Positions 36,490 through 48,400 of a DNA stretch of 64,000 bases are shown here, piece after piece; position 1 is the first letter of the stretch; the number at the start of each line of letters is the position of its first letter. The stretch is taken from assembly GCA_963921425.1 (NCBI GenBank), contig OY992838.1, positions 4,340,001 to 4,404,000 of the forward strand. Reading direction: 5' to 3'. A program made the position numbers and the translations under genes. This DNA comes from Dryas octopetala. Taxonomy: Eukaryota; Streptophyta; Magnoliopsida; Rosales; Rosaceae. The notes below the pieces were generated by a model, which saw only the letters and a program-made list of their open reading frames with translations, was not told the DNA's origin and did not search any database.

Positions 36490-36680
36490 GTGCTACATAT
36501 ACCACATTTTTATACCATAATTTCATACCACCTTATGTGGCAACTTACATGGCATTCATACATTGGATACTAAAAAATAAAAAGAAAAACCCAAAAAGAA
36601 AAAGAAAAACTTTGTCCAATAAAGTAATGACACGTCAGATGGTATAAAAATGTGGTATAAGAATGTGGTAAGTATAGCAT
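36490..36680. mobile_element. Short foldback MITE with TACCACA-rich arms
   Basis: The left arm, GTGCTACATATACCACATT, is mirrored on the right by GTGGTAAGTATAGCAT. Both arms continue into a TTTTTATACCA segment and a GTGGCA/TGACAC step. About 190 bases long, no coding capacity. The TA flanks are compatible with a TA target duplication but this is not decisive. Confidence 0.6.
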
Positions 36681-39600
36681 TATAAAAATGTGGTATAAGA
36701 ATATATTATGTTATACATAAATAATGCACATAAAATATTGAGTCCCATTTTTATCGTTTATCTCAAACCCCGAAATCTCAAAACCGAGTCTGAATATTTT
36801 GTGATTGTAGAGGGTATGTGAGTGGCCATGACAGTAGAGAATCTTCTCTCAGCCCGCATTTATGTTATTTTGGGGTTTTATATTTTGTATTTATTGTAAA
36901 CAAGGAAAAATCTTAGACTTATTTTAAGGGTGAGTCAGTGAGTGAATTGGCGCGCGCGCGCGGGAGCGACTTCCACAATGCCAAAGACTTCGCGCGAAAA
37001 ATAAACCGCTGAATTTTTTTTCGGATGCGGTGGAGATAATTGAATCGGTACACAGAAACAAACGCCAAAAAGTAAAAGAAAATCTTGCTTTTTTCCAACC
37101 AAAATTTAAACTTTAATAAAAAAAGAAGCTGGCAATTTTTTGTTTTATAGGGTTATTTTTATAGATTGCACATAGAATTGCATCTATGTTTTAATATTAT
37201 ATTCGGTTTTCAGATCGTTGTGATATAGTTTATATAAAATGTATGGTACGTGATATATTTTGTGCATGGTTCCAGAAAGTTGTCCAAGAATTAGTGTCAG
37301 ACTACAACGGTTATTAGATGATGCTCATCTCATCTATAATTCTATAGATGACACAAAATCATAAAGATGAGCATCCAATGAACGCCTAGAAACTTTGGGA
37401 TCTGGATTTTTCTTTGTTTTTTTCTATTCTGTTTGTTTGCATTTGATTTATAATTTTAATTGTTATTTTTATAATGTGTGTAAATAAAACATGAAATGGA
37501 TTTTAACATTTTTTGTGTGCATACAAACAAGGTCACATTTATCAATTTAAAACTCATAAATTTATAATACATAATTAAAATTAAAATAAGTATAATGGCC
37601 GGATAATTTAAATTCATAACTATAGTTTTGCTTGGTGTTCAAAATTGAATTCGATATGGTAGCTAACTACATTTAATGAGTATTGAAGGATGGATGACGT
37701 TTTCTAACTTGAAGGAATAAGATGAATTAGTCATAAGTTATCCTCGCTAATCTCATCCTTTTTGTGGGAATTGTAGGGGAGAAATTTTAGATATCAACAT
37801 TTTAGGATTAATTCATTTTCTTCCTTTAAGTTATAAGTTTCTTTTTTAAATATACATTGATCAAATTCAACAATGACCTGTGACCCAAATAGCATTAAAA
37901 TGAAATGGAAAAATGTTAGGACCTATTTCCCAATATTGTTGTAAGAAATTTAAAAAAAAAAAAAAAAGTGTACTATTAAACTATGAACTGGTTTACATTA
38001 ATTACAACAAATGGCTATATCATAAAATTACAACCACATGAATAAAAAAAAAAATTAGTGAAATGACTATTTGAGAATTATGTTTTTTTTTTTTTACTTT
38101 AACTGTTACATATCTCACGTCGTCAAGATATAATTGGGTTATACAGTAGTTTTGAGCAATCCTAACCTTATAAGCCGACTTTAACATGATATTAGAGCTA
38201 GGGTACCAACTATATATTGATTTTTTGTTGTTGTAGATAACTGTATATTGAATTTAATGATATGTAATCTATCCTTAAAGAATTGATGTTCACTATCTTT
38301 AAGGAATTGGGAAGATCACTATTTGAGCTCATACACTTATAATGTAATCTTCTAATTAAACTAGCTACATCTTTGTAACACTTCTGTATATGTCAATAAC
38401 GAACCTTTTTATCATTGACTAAATATGATTTATTTTTTAAAAAAGAAAAAAATCATAATAGAGGTTTTGGTTTGATTGGTTATGGTAAAAGTAAAAGTTG
38501 AACTTTATACAGATAATTTTAAGCTTTAGCCCAGAGCAGAAGTAAAGGCATCCGTGAGGCATTCTTTTCTTTCTTTTTATTTTACACTTTCAATTTTGAG
38601 AATCATGTTCGTTGCAGGCTTATTACTATCTTATTTGAGAGACACCCCAGTGTAAATCGTGGGTAGAGCATACCTTTAATTTTGAGGTTTCTTCTAATTC
38701 CTCAGCCTCTAACACTTTACAAATTTCTTTATCAAGCCCTTGAAGGGTTCATAAGAATCATAACGAAAAGCAAGGAAAAGGGTATGCATAAACCCAATGT
38801 GAAACTCTAACACAGGTTTACATAACCCATAAACAATAACAACTAAACAGAAATGAATTGTTTTGCATGTAAGTCTAAGAAATCCAATCCATAAAAAAGT
38901 TGAAAGAAGTATTAAAAGACTTGGATTATCCAGGGTTCAATTTATTTTGAAGGTACATTCTTTAAGTTTTGAGAGATAAAAAAGTGTAGTATAATAGAAG
39001 AGTATTTCTTGGAAGTATACACTTTCCAGCGGAATTTACTATCCCACCAGGACAACTCAATTCCTCTATTGTACGAAAAGTGGTCCCTTCTCTCTCTCTG
39101 CACGGCACTCAGAGTCAGCCATTATGTTACAACAGCGTCAATTACAGAAGAGAGAGTGTGTGTCTATGTCTATGTCTTCAAGTTTCTCAGAGTTGTTTCT
39201 CTCCTACTCCTCTGTGCCATGCCATGCACGAAAAAATAAAAAAAAGGTATTGCTGTCTACGGCGCAAGTTCAGTACTGTACGTGTAGCCTAACAGCAGGG
39301 ACGCGTGGAGGGCTTCTTAGTCAGACACTGAGATGTTGCTTTCCTTCTTTCTCTTCTTTTCTTTTATCTTCTCTTCTTTTCTTCTTCTCCTTCTTATTAT
39401 AGCCCTATAGGCGATAGGTACATTCTCCAAGAAATGCAGCTACAGAGCCAAACAAGGTATTGAGGGGACAAAAAAGTGTTGTGGGTGAGGGAGTAGGTGA
39501 GTGTTGGTGGTTGTTGTGGCGGTGATTGTGGTGGTGACGGTGGTGGTTTCAAGTCCACCCACCAAAGACCAAAGTACTCCCCTCTAAACTCAAACTAGAA

Positions 39601-42498
39601 CTGAACAAAGGTTGGAACTGTTTTACTGTTAGAAAGCCTTTCAAAGCAATCTCCTTTTCTTTTACCTTTTACTTTTGGTATGAGCATTGGCAATTTTTCT
39701 TTTTATTTGTTTTCTCAGATAAACAATAACACATCTTTCATCATTCTGGTCAAAGTCAGATATGCCCACTCTCTGAAGATTCAGAAAGTGGTTCAATTTC
39801 CTTACACTTCAATCACAGCAATGGAAAGCAAAACCCTTTATTGGAACTCATCAAACCATCCTCATAGCCCTTAGTCTACAGCTGATAAGACCAGCACAAG
39901 AATCACAACCCTTGAAGAAGATCGATATCTGTAAAGATCTTCAAGCCCATGTGTTGCAGCAAGAGAAAACCCATCACGGTATATGGGCTGTAGAGTTAGG
40001 GCCCACATGGATCTTCTTCCAGCTATGGGCACTCTCTCGAAAGGTGGGGCCCAGCCCGGAATAGTCTGAAGCTAATGATAAATGATCATGTTTGTCCCAT
40101 AATTATGGCACCACCCTACAGAAGTTGCTTGCTCATATTGATTGTAACTACTACAATTAGCGGGGCTTGTAAACCTCATGGCCAAAAAAAGAGAGAGAGG
40201 CTTGTAAACCTGTAACATTATGATGGGGGAGAGTTGACCTTTGATTACCCAATAGGCAACATGAGCAACTTTTCTTAATCTCCATACACCATATAGATGC
40301 ATTGAATAATCAGATAACAGTAGCTTTCCAATTAACAGTGCGGATTACAAATAACTACATATATGACATAACATGAACGATTTATATTGATTGATTACCC
40401 AATAGTTTCTATAGTGATTAACCTCCCTTCAAACCACGAACAATATGCAGCAGCTATTATGTTAAACAAGTAAGGAACAAATGAAAAAACAAGTAGTTCA
40501 ATCAATCCCTTTCAAAGAGCAGCTATCGAACACCTTGTCTCCACTATAAGAAAATATGAACAAATGAACTGAACTACTTGGGCAAATTAATCAATGTCCC
40601 TTACATAAATCTGCCACTGAATAATACATAAGGTAAAGAGTACAGGGACATTCACAATCCCAAATCAATAATATGCTTCGGCAGAAGGAAACCCATATCG
40701 AATGCTTGCTTAAAACCCCAAATTCAGATACTTTCTTTTGAGCATGGCAGCAAAGAAGGTTTCAAGGTTTATTTATTTATTTATTTATTTTTTTGGACAG
40801 AAGATTCAAGGTTTATTTGCTGTTATTCACTCCTTGTTCATAGAACCTTTTCTTTCTTTTTTTAACCAGTTCCCACTAAGCCCTGGTACGTCACAGATCA
40901 CATCAAAAGAGGGGGAGACAGCTGGTTTACCACATTACCATATAAAAGCAGCTGGTTACCATCTTTCTCTTGTTCAAAATTTTATGCAAAGTAAAGCTTC
41001 TGGGTGCGGAAACATTAAAGTTGAGAATATTCTAACAATTAGACCACAAAGTATTCGACCAAAAAATAAAAGAACACGCCTAGTTAAACAAGCCACATTG
41101 CACCAATATCATTATAGTAGTACCCATTTGTGGTCATTTTCCTTTCCATATCTCGCACAAAATTGAAGAGTAATGACTTGACTTGTTGTGCCTTCTTGTT
41201 TTATGCTTGCTCACTTAATTAAATCCTAAATTGTTCTATGGCATGTTTTATTCGACATTTCCAATGTCAGCTAATCAGCCATTAACTGATGGAGAACCGC
41301 TAAACCCCATTGGCCTAGCAATTGTTCTATGGCATGAATCTTCTTGTTTTGTTAGTTTTCTTAAATTTAAAGGAGAAATCAATCTACTTTTTCTAGTGTG
41401 TATTAGGAATATACTAAAATGTGTTGAGTAAAAAATTAATTTTTCAATTTCGGATACGCATGTGAAGAGTGAGATGTCAGTGAGTTATTTTGGGTGAGAG
41501 TTGAATTGTTCAAACAGAAATGATGTTTGTGCCTTCAAAACTAACCACAATTCTGCAGACATTTCAGAGTTGGCCAGTGCCACTTTGCCACCGCTCGTTT
41601 TGAGATGCAAAAAGCCCAGTACCAGTCTACACAGCGGGCCCATCTCAGCTTGACTCTTTTGACTCACAGACTCACAGTAGCACTCTCAAGTCTCAACCAC
41701 TCAATAGTCTCAATATAAAAAGTATGAGAATGGGACCACGTAAGTAAATAACTTCAACTAATCAGACATCTTACTGCCAGAAAATCAAAATTTTCAATTT
41801 TCAATTCTTCACTCTTTATATTAACTAAACTGATCAATACCGAAGTCCTCTTGGGTGGTCCAAGCAACTCCGATCTATGAAGCACTGCCATGATGGTATG
41901 TGAACATTTCCATACGTTCCAAACACACACACATACTCCTATCATCAACATTTGTTACAGATTCACAATGCTATGTAATGACTATCACATTGAACATCTT
42001 CAGACTGATGGCCTGTATTGGCACAACTTCTGAATGGCAGACATTATGAGTTGTATATTTTCTTCCATCTAAATTCTCTAATTAAGCTACAATGATTGAC
42101 AAATTTTATAACCAATGTGAGAGAAAGCCAGGTTGTTATATAATAAGCTTTGAGGACTTATAGGTACTGAGTTAAGTAGTTCAACAATCATATAAAATTC
42201 TCAAAAGCATGCCCTAGGACTAACAGAAAACACCAAAAGTCATATCAAATTACGAAAAATTTTCAAACCAAACAAAAGGAGATGCAAGTCAACAAAGTGA
42301 AGTTCACTTCAATCATTTTCTTCATCCTCGTTCTTAAACAAACATTTGGGTGTGAGTCAAGGATAATCTACTACATTGACATTTTGTACATCTAGGCTAT
42401 ATGTGGGTCACTGAAAGCCTCGAGACCAATAGACATTCCCTTTGAACAAGTAAAATTCAAATATCATATCATGGCGGTCTCTAATTACCAAAGCAAAA
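36681..42498. other. Intergenic region without a recognised gene
   Basis: AT-rich with poly-A/T runs. A short CG-alternating tract lies at 36951-36962. A pyrimidine-rich stretch at 39340-39400 produces low-complexity frames. The segment 39880-40070 is more GC-balanced but has no convincing gene. The last part, next to 42498, is the 3' side of the DCL-like gene. Confidence 0.5.
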
Positions 42499-45400
42499 TT
42501 AAACTCCAATACAACCATTAGGAGTGATACGCGAGACGCTAGACACGAGACGCGAGTTACTACCACGTTTAAAATGTTCTCGAATGAATCTTTCTGCATG
42601 GGATGGGTACTTATCTTGGATATATGCTCGAAGACACTTCTGGTAGGAGAAGTCTATCCATACACCATCAGTTCTTATGACAAATAGGCACCTCGAGTGT
42701 ATAAATTGGGGATGCCGATCGACCTTCAGCAAGAGAAGTTAGACAGAAATTGGTTAATTCTCATAGACAAACACAACAACAATACACATAAAAAAATAAA
42801 GATGATCATATATGGGAAGGACAAATACCAGATGAGCTGCCTTAGCTGTCTGTATATTACTGATAATAATTGGAAGTTATTATACAATGACAACCAATAG
42901 TCATTTTCAGTTCTGTCCAAATTAAGTGATACTTCATAATCAGACTGTAGGGGAGAGGTTAGAGGGAGAGAGAGTGGGTGTGTATGTGTGTATGTTCCAT
43001 GTCACAGAAATAGTGATAGACGAAGGTTTTATCCACTGCTCTACATAATACTTATTTTTTTTACTATTATAATGTTATTTGGTTACATCTTGTCCTCATC
43101 CAAGGTTTTGGCTATGTAAATGTAACAAAGCTTAATTGCTTATGAAAGCCAATTCTACAAGAGACCCTTCCTTGTCCATAAGTTGGTGACACCAATTTCT
43201 TGTTAAATGTCTTGGTTAACACAAAAAATGGATTGACGAAATAAGGAGGCATGACCATATAGCACTTGATTGGTTAGGGAAGAAAATTCTGTTTGGAAAC
43301 CGATGCTTAAAGCTGCAATGGTAACAACACTGGCAAAGAGTTTTGGTTGAAGAATAAGTTTCCTTGGTGTTTGTCAAGATAATAGTATTCATTTCATTTT
43401 AAGTTGGGTTTTATTTAGTTCGAGGTGTTAAGGGTATTTTGATAGTTCTGTAATTACTGGAAATGACTTCTATTTGCACCAATTTTTCTATTCATTACAC
43501 TCACCTCCTAAAAAATATGTCATGGCCAGTGCCATGGTTGTTAGGGGAGGAAGAGTTGACAGGGAGAGAAGAGGAGAATGAGAGAAGGAAATAGAAAAAA
43601 AATAAATTAATTAATTAAACATTGAATCAATAAGGGTAAAATTGGGTAGATCATAATCTTTTTAGGTGTAATGAGTAAGAGGTTGGGTGTGATAGAATTA
43701 CCTGAGCTACACCCTGTTTTAAATTATTTGCCTACTCAAGTCAGTTCCTTTTTCTCCCAAATTAAAACCCTATAATCCCACAATCTTTAGGCTTCCCTTA
43801 ACCCCTTAAAACAACCCAAATTTTAAAAAATAACCTGCTTCCAGAATTTCAACAAGCAACCCTTTCGAAGATCCATCCACAAGTTTTAGCCTTCAAGATT
43901 CAATCTATTCAGTTGAACCACCTCAAAATTAACAAACCCTAAACCCCTCTTTATATGATTCCAAGCCTTCAAATCCATAATTCATTGACTCAAAGCCCCA
44001 TCATATAAGCATCAGTAGACTAGTTCCTTAAAGCATCCTACTTCAAGGCAGGCACACATTGCACACACACAAGTGGGTTCCAAACAATCTTTGACACTAC
44101 AATAAAATAAACAAATTGGTACTGACTACAATTTTACAAGAGACCTTCCTTGTTCATAGGGAGGTCAAGGTGCCACCAATTTCCTATATATCTTTTAAAA
44201 TTGACCCAAAAATTGGATCGGTGCATCAACATTAACAGTGGACCTAATTAACTAGTGCCTGAAAGCAAAAAAGAAGCATTCACAGATGGTTGCAACCACC
44301 ATTGGTGGCTTCCAAACCATACTTGACACTAGAGCAAACATATTGGCAATGACTAAACTAACTAAGATTACACAAATTAAAGTAGGAATTTGATGCAGGA
44401 GCATCTGCTAGGGTTTCCAAAATAATTTCCTAGATTGATTAGGAATTTAGGAGTCTAGTTTCTTGATTATTAGATCTTAATTAATAAGGATTTGCCTTTA
44501 TATTTTCCTAGTTAGTTTAGGTTTATGCTTTCCTAGTTATCTTAGGTTTATGTTTTCCCTATATAAGCTTAAGGCTTAGGTTATAATAGACAGTTTTTTT
44601 TTATGCAATATATTTTTCTGATAATTCAGATTTGAGAGTTTCTTTTGGGTTCCTAACCCTAGAACTCATTTATCTACGTTCCAACTTTGATTATATAGCT
44701 TTATTCTCTTCTCTTCCTATTGTTTGTTGCTGGAAGTATTCTCTACAGTGGTTTTTTGCCCTAAAACTACAGCTGGACAGCAGCCTTTGCTCCTGTCCTG
44801 CATCAATTGGTATCAGAGCAAAACCCTAGGTCTACACCATGGCTGGACGTGGTCGAGGCCCTGGCAGAGGCAATCACGCACAACAAGCAGAGATGGCGGA
44901 GATACGGCATATGATCGGAGAGTTGTCACGAGCGGTGCAAACCCTCCAACATCAGGAACGCGCGGCAGTCTGTATGGAGAGACCGGAAGACGACCGCAAC
45001 CCCTCTGACATGTCGGAAGGCAATCATGAGGATGACGCTACTGAGGCAGGTGGACACAACCCCTTTTATGCTGCTAGAAACCAAGAAAATCCGGGTCACG
45101 GCAGATTGGAGGAGCGGTTGGTTCGTGCCTTGGATTTGAATGGTGGGGGAATCAAGATTGAAGTTTCTGATTTTTATGGAAAGATGCATGCAGAAGATTA
45201 TTTAGATTGGGAGGCAAGTTTAGAGAACTATTTTGAATGGAAGCCTATGGACGAGGATCGAAAGGTGTTGTTTGTCAAGCTGAAACTGAAGAGTACTGCC
45301 CTTCAATGGTGGAAGCGAGTTGAGGAGCAGCGATCTCGACAAGGGAAGCCAAAAATCAACACGTGGGAACATATGAAAGCGAAGTTGCGTAAACAATTTC

Positions 45401-48400
45401 TGCCTGCTGATTATACAATGGAGTTGTATGAAAAATTTCATGCTTTGAAGCAACGAGAGATGTCCGTTGACGAATATACATCTGAGTTTAACAATCTCTC
45501 AATTCGGGTTGGTTTACACGAAAGTACTGAACAGATGACATCGCGTTATCTCGCTGGTTTGCATCAGTCCGTTCGAGATGAGATGGGGGTGGTACGTTTG
45601 TTCAATCTCGAAGATGCTCGACAATATGCTTTAATGGCAGAAAAACGAGTGCTGCGTCGTGCCGTCAGACGACCCAATTCTGGTGGTGTTTGGCAGAGAA
45701 ACCCAGCTGCTGTTCGGGGTGTTCGAAGTGACCAAATTGCTAACTCCAGTGTCCGAACAAGTGGTGGGAATGTTGTGGGGGCTGAAAGGATCGACAAGGG
45801 TAAGGAAATACCAAGATTTGTCCCACACAACAACGCTGGTGTAAGTAGTTCTAGGGCTACCAGCATGTCACAGGTTCGATGTTTTACTTGTGGAGAAAAG
45901 GGACACACGTCTTATGGTTGTCCACAAAAAAGGGTGAATTTCGCCGAGGTAGAAGATGAAGAAATTGCAATTTCAGACCCAATCTTTGATGAATATGACA
46001 AGGAGGAAGAAGTTATCGATCTTTTACCAGCAAAGGGAGAATCTTTGGTGGTAAGAAGAGTGCTGACAACTCCCAAGGTTGAAGAAGAGGACTGGAGACG
46101 CCATAACATATTTCGTACACGAGTTCTATGTGGTGGCAAAGTTTGTAATGTGATTCTTGATGGCGGTAGCAGTGAAAACATTATCTCGAAAGAAGCAGCG
46201 GAAAAACTTAAGTTACCAATAGAGAAACATCCTAATCCCTACAAGGTTGCATGGTTCCGAAAGGGAAATGAGGTACCAGTCACTTCTCGATGTTTAGTTA
46301 AGTTTACTATGGGAAATACTATTGATGATGAGGCTTTGTGCGATATTGTGCCATGGATGCATGTCATATTCTCTAAGGACGGCCTTGGTTATTTGATAAA
46401 AACATGATCCATCACACTAGGGCTAATACATATTCGTTTCGTAAAGATGGGAAGAAGATGACCTTGCAGCCTCTTAAGGAAGAGGTCTCTAGCATTTCAA
46501 AGACAGCCAAGATTAATGGGTTTCTGACTGGGAATCAGTTTGAAATTGAAAGTAAAGAGGTGGGAATTATGTTCGCATTGGTTTCTAAAACAATACAAGA
46601 AAACCAGCACTTAAAATTTGAGGAATATCCAGCTGAAATTCAGCATATCTTGATGGAATTTCAAGAATTGGTTGGTGATGAATTACCACAAGGGCTACCA
46701 CCAATGAGGAGCATTCAGCACGCGATTGATTTGGTACCAGGTGCATCATTACCAAACCTCCCTGCTTATCGAATGCCACCCACACAGCGAGCTGAAATTC
46801 AAAGACAAGTGGAAGACCTAATTGCCAAAGGACTTGTGCGTGAAAGCAAGAGCCCTTGTGCTGTTCCAGCGTTGCTCACACCAAAAAAAGATGGGTCTTG
46901 GAGAATGTGTGTGGATAGTCGTGCCATTAACAAGATTACAGTGAAATATCGATTTCCTATTCCTCGCCTAGAAGACATGCTTGATATGTTGGTTGGATCC
47001 AAGATATTTTCCAAGATAGACTTGAGAAGCGGCTACCATCAGATTCGTATGAGAGACGGTGATGAGTGGAAGACAGCATTCAAAACACCGAATGGACTTT
47101 ATGAGTGGTTAGTGATGCCCTTCGGACTTTCTAATGCTCCTAGCACATTCATGCGAGCGATGACAGAGGTACTAAAACCTTTCTTGGGTTCATTTGTAGT
47201 AGTTTATTTTGATGATATATTAATTTATAGTCAAACAAGAAATGAGCACTTAATCCATTTACATCAAGTCATGGAGGTTCTATGTAAAGAGAAGCTTTAT
47301 GTCAATTTGAAGAAGTGCTCCTTTTTGTGCGACAAAGTTGTGTTTCTTGGTTTTATTGTTTCGGCCGAAGGTTTGCAAGTTGACACTGAAAAGGTACGGT
47401 CAATTGAGGAGTGGCCAGTACCTAAATCTTTGAGTGATGTTCGCAGTTTTCATGGATTGGCTTCGTTCTATAGAAGATTCATTCGCAATTTTAGCTCCAT
47501 AATGAGCCCATTAACTGAATGTTTGAAAAGAGCTGCATTTGAATGGTCAAAGTCAGCACAAAGGGCCTTTGAAGAAATAAAGAGGATGATGACAGAAGCC
47601 CCGGTACTTACCTTACCAGATTTTGAAAAGCTCTTTACTATTGAGTGTGATGCATCTCATACAGGAATAGGGGCTGTTTTGAGTCAAGAAGGAAGGCCCG
47701 TAGAATTTTTCAGTGAGAAATTGTCAGATGCTAAGAGACGTTACTCCACCTATGATTTAGAGTTTTATGCCCTAGTTCGAGCAATTCAACATTGGGAGCA
47801 TTACTTAGCATATAAAGAATTTGTGGTTTATTCAGATCATCAAGCTTTGAGATATTTGAACTCTCAAAAGAAGTTGAATGCTCGACATATCAAATGGAGT
47901 TCATATCTTCAGGAATTCAATTTTTGTCTCAAATACAAAACTGGTGAGTCCAACAAAGTTGCAGATGCTTTGAGTAGGAGATCTTTACTATTGGCTGTCA
48001 TGAGTACTCAAATCACAGGGTTTGAGGAGCTGAAACATCAGTATGTTGCAGACCCTTATTTCAGCTCAATAGTTGCTGCACTTGAAAGATGTTGCCATTC
48101 AGAACGCAAGATGGATATTTATTTAAAGGAAACTTGTTGTGCATTCCAGAAGGATCTCTACGCGAACAAATCATTAGGGAACTTCATGGGAATGGATTAG
48201 GAGGACATTTTGGTAGAGATAAGATATTGGCAATGGTGGCTGACCGCTATTATTGGCCTGGAATGTACAAGGATGTTGCAAAGATGGTTCAAAGGTGTCA
48301 GATTTGTCAATTTGGGAAAGGCAACTCACAAAACACAGGATTGTACACGCCTTTACCGATGGCCGAAGCCCCTTGGGTTCACATTAGCATGGATTTTGTA

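Noticed and set aside
37318..37375. Short inverted repeat GATGCTCATCT / AGATGAGCATC
   Set aside because: Arms of about 11 bases in AT-rich DNA with no flanking duplication; may be chance.
39009..39402. Three overlapping plus-strand frames of 70-92 codons
   Set aside because: They come from one pyrimidine-rich stretch read in three frames; Ser/Phe/Leu low complexity only.
46340..46410. Programmed -1 frameshift between protease and reverse transcriptase
   Set aside because: No slippery heptamer sits in the correct frame, and a TAA in the target frame at 46374 blocks most of the overlap. Mutation is simpler.
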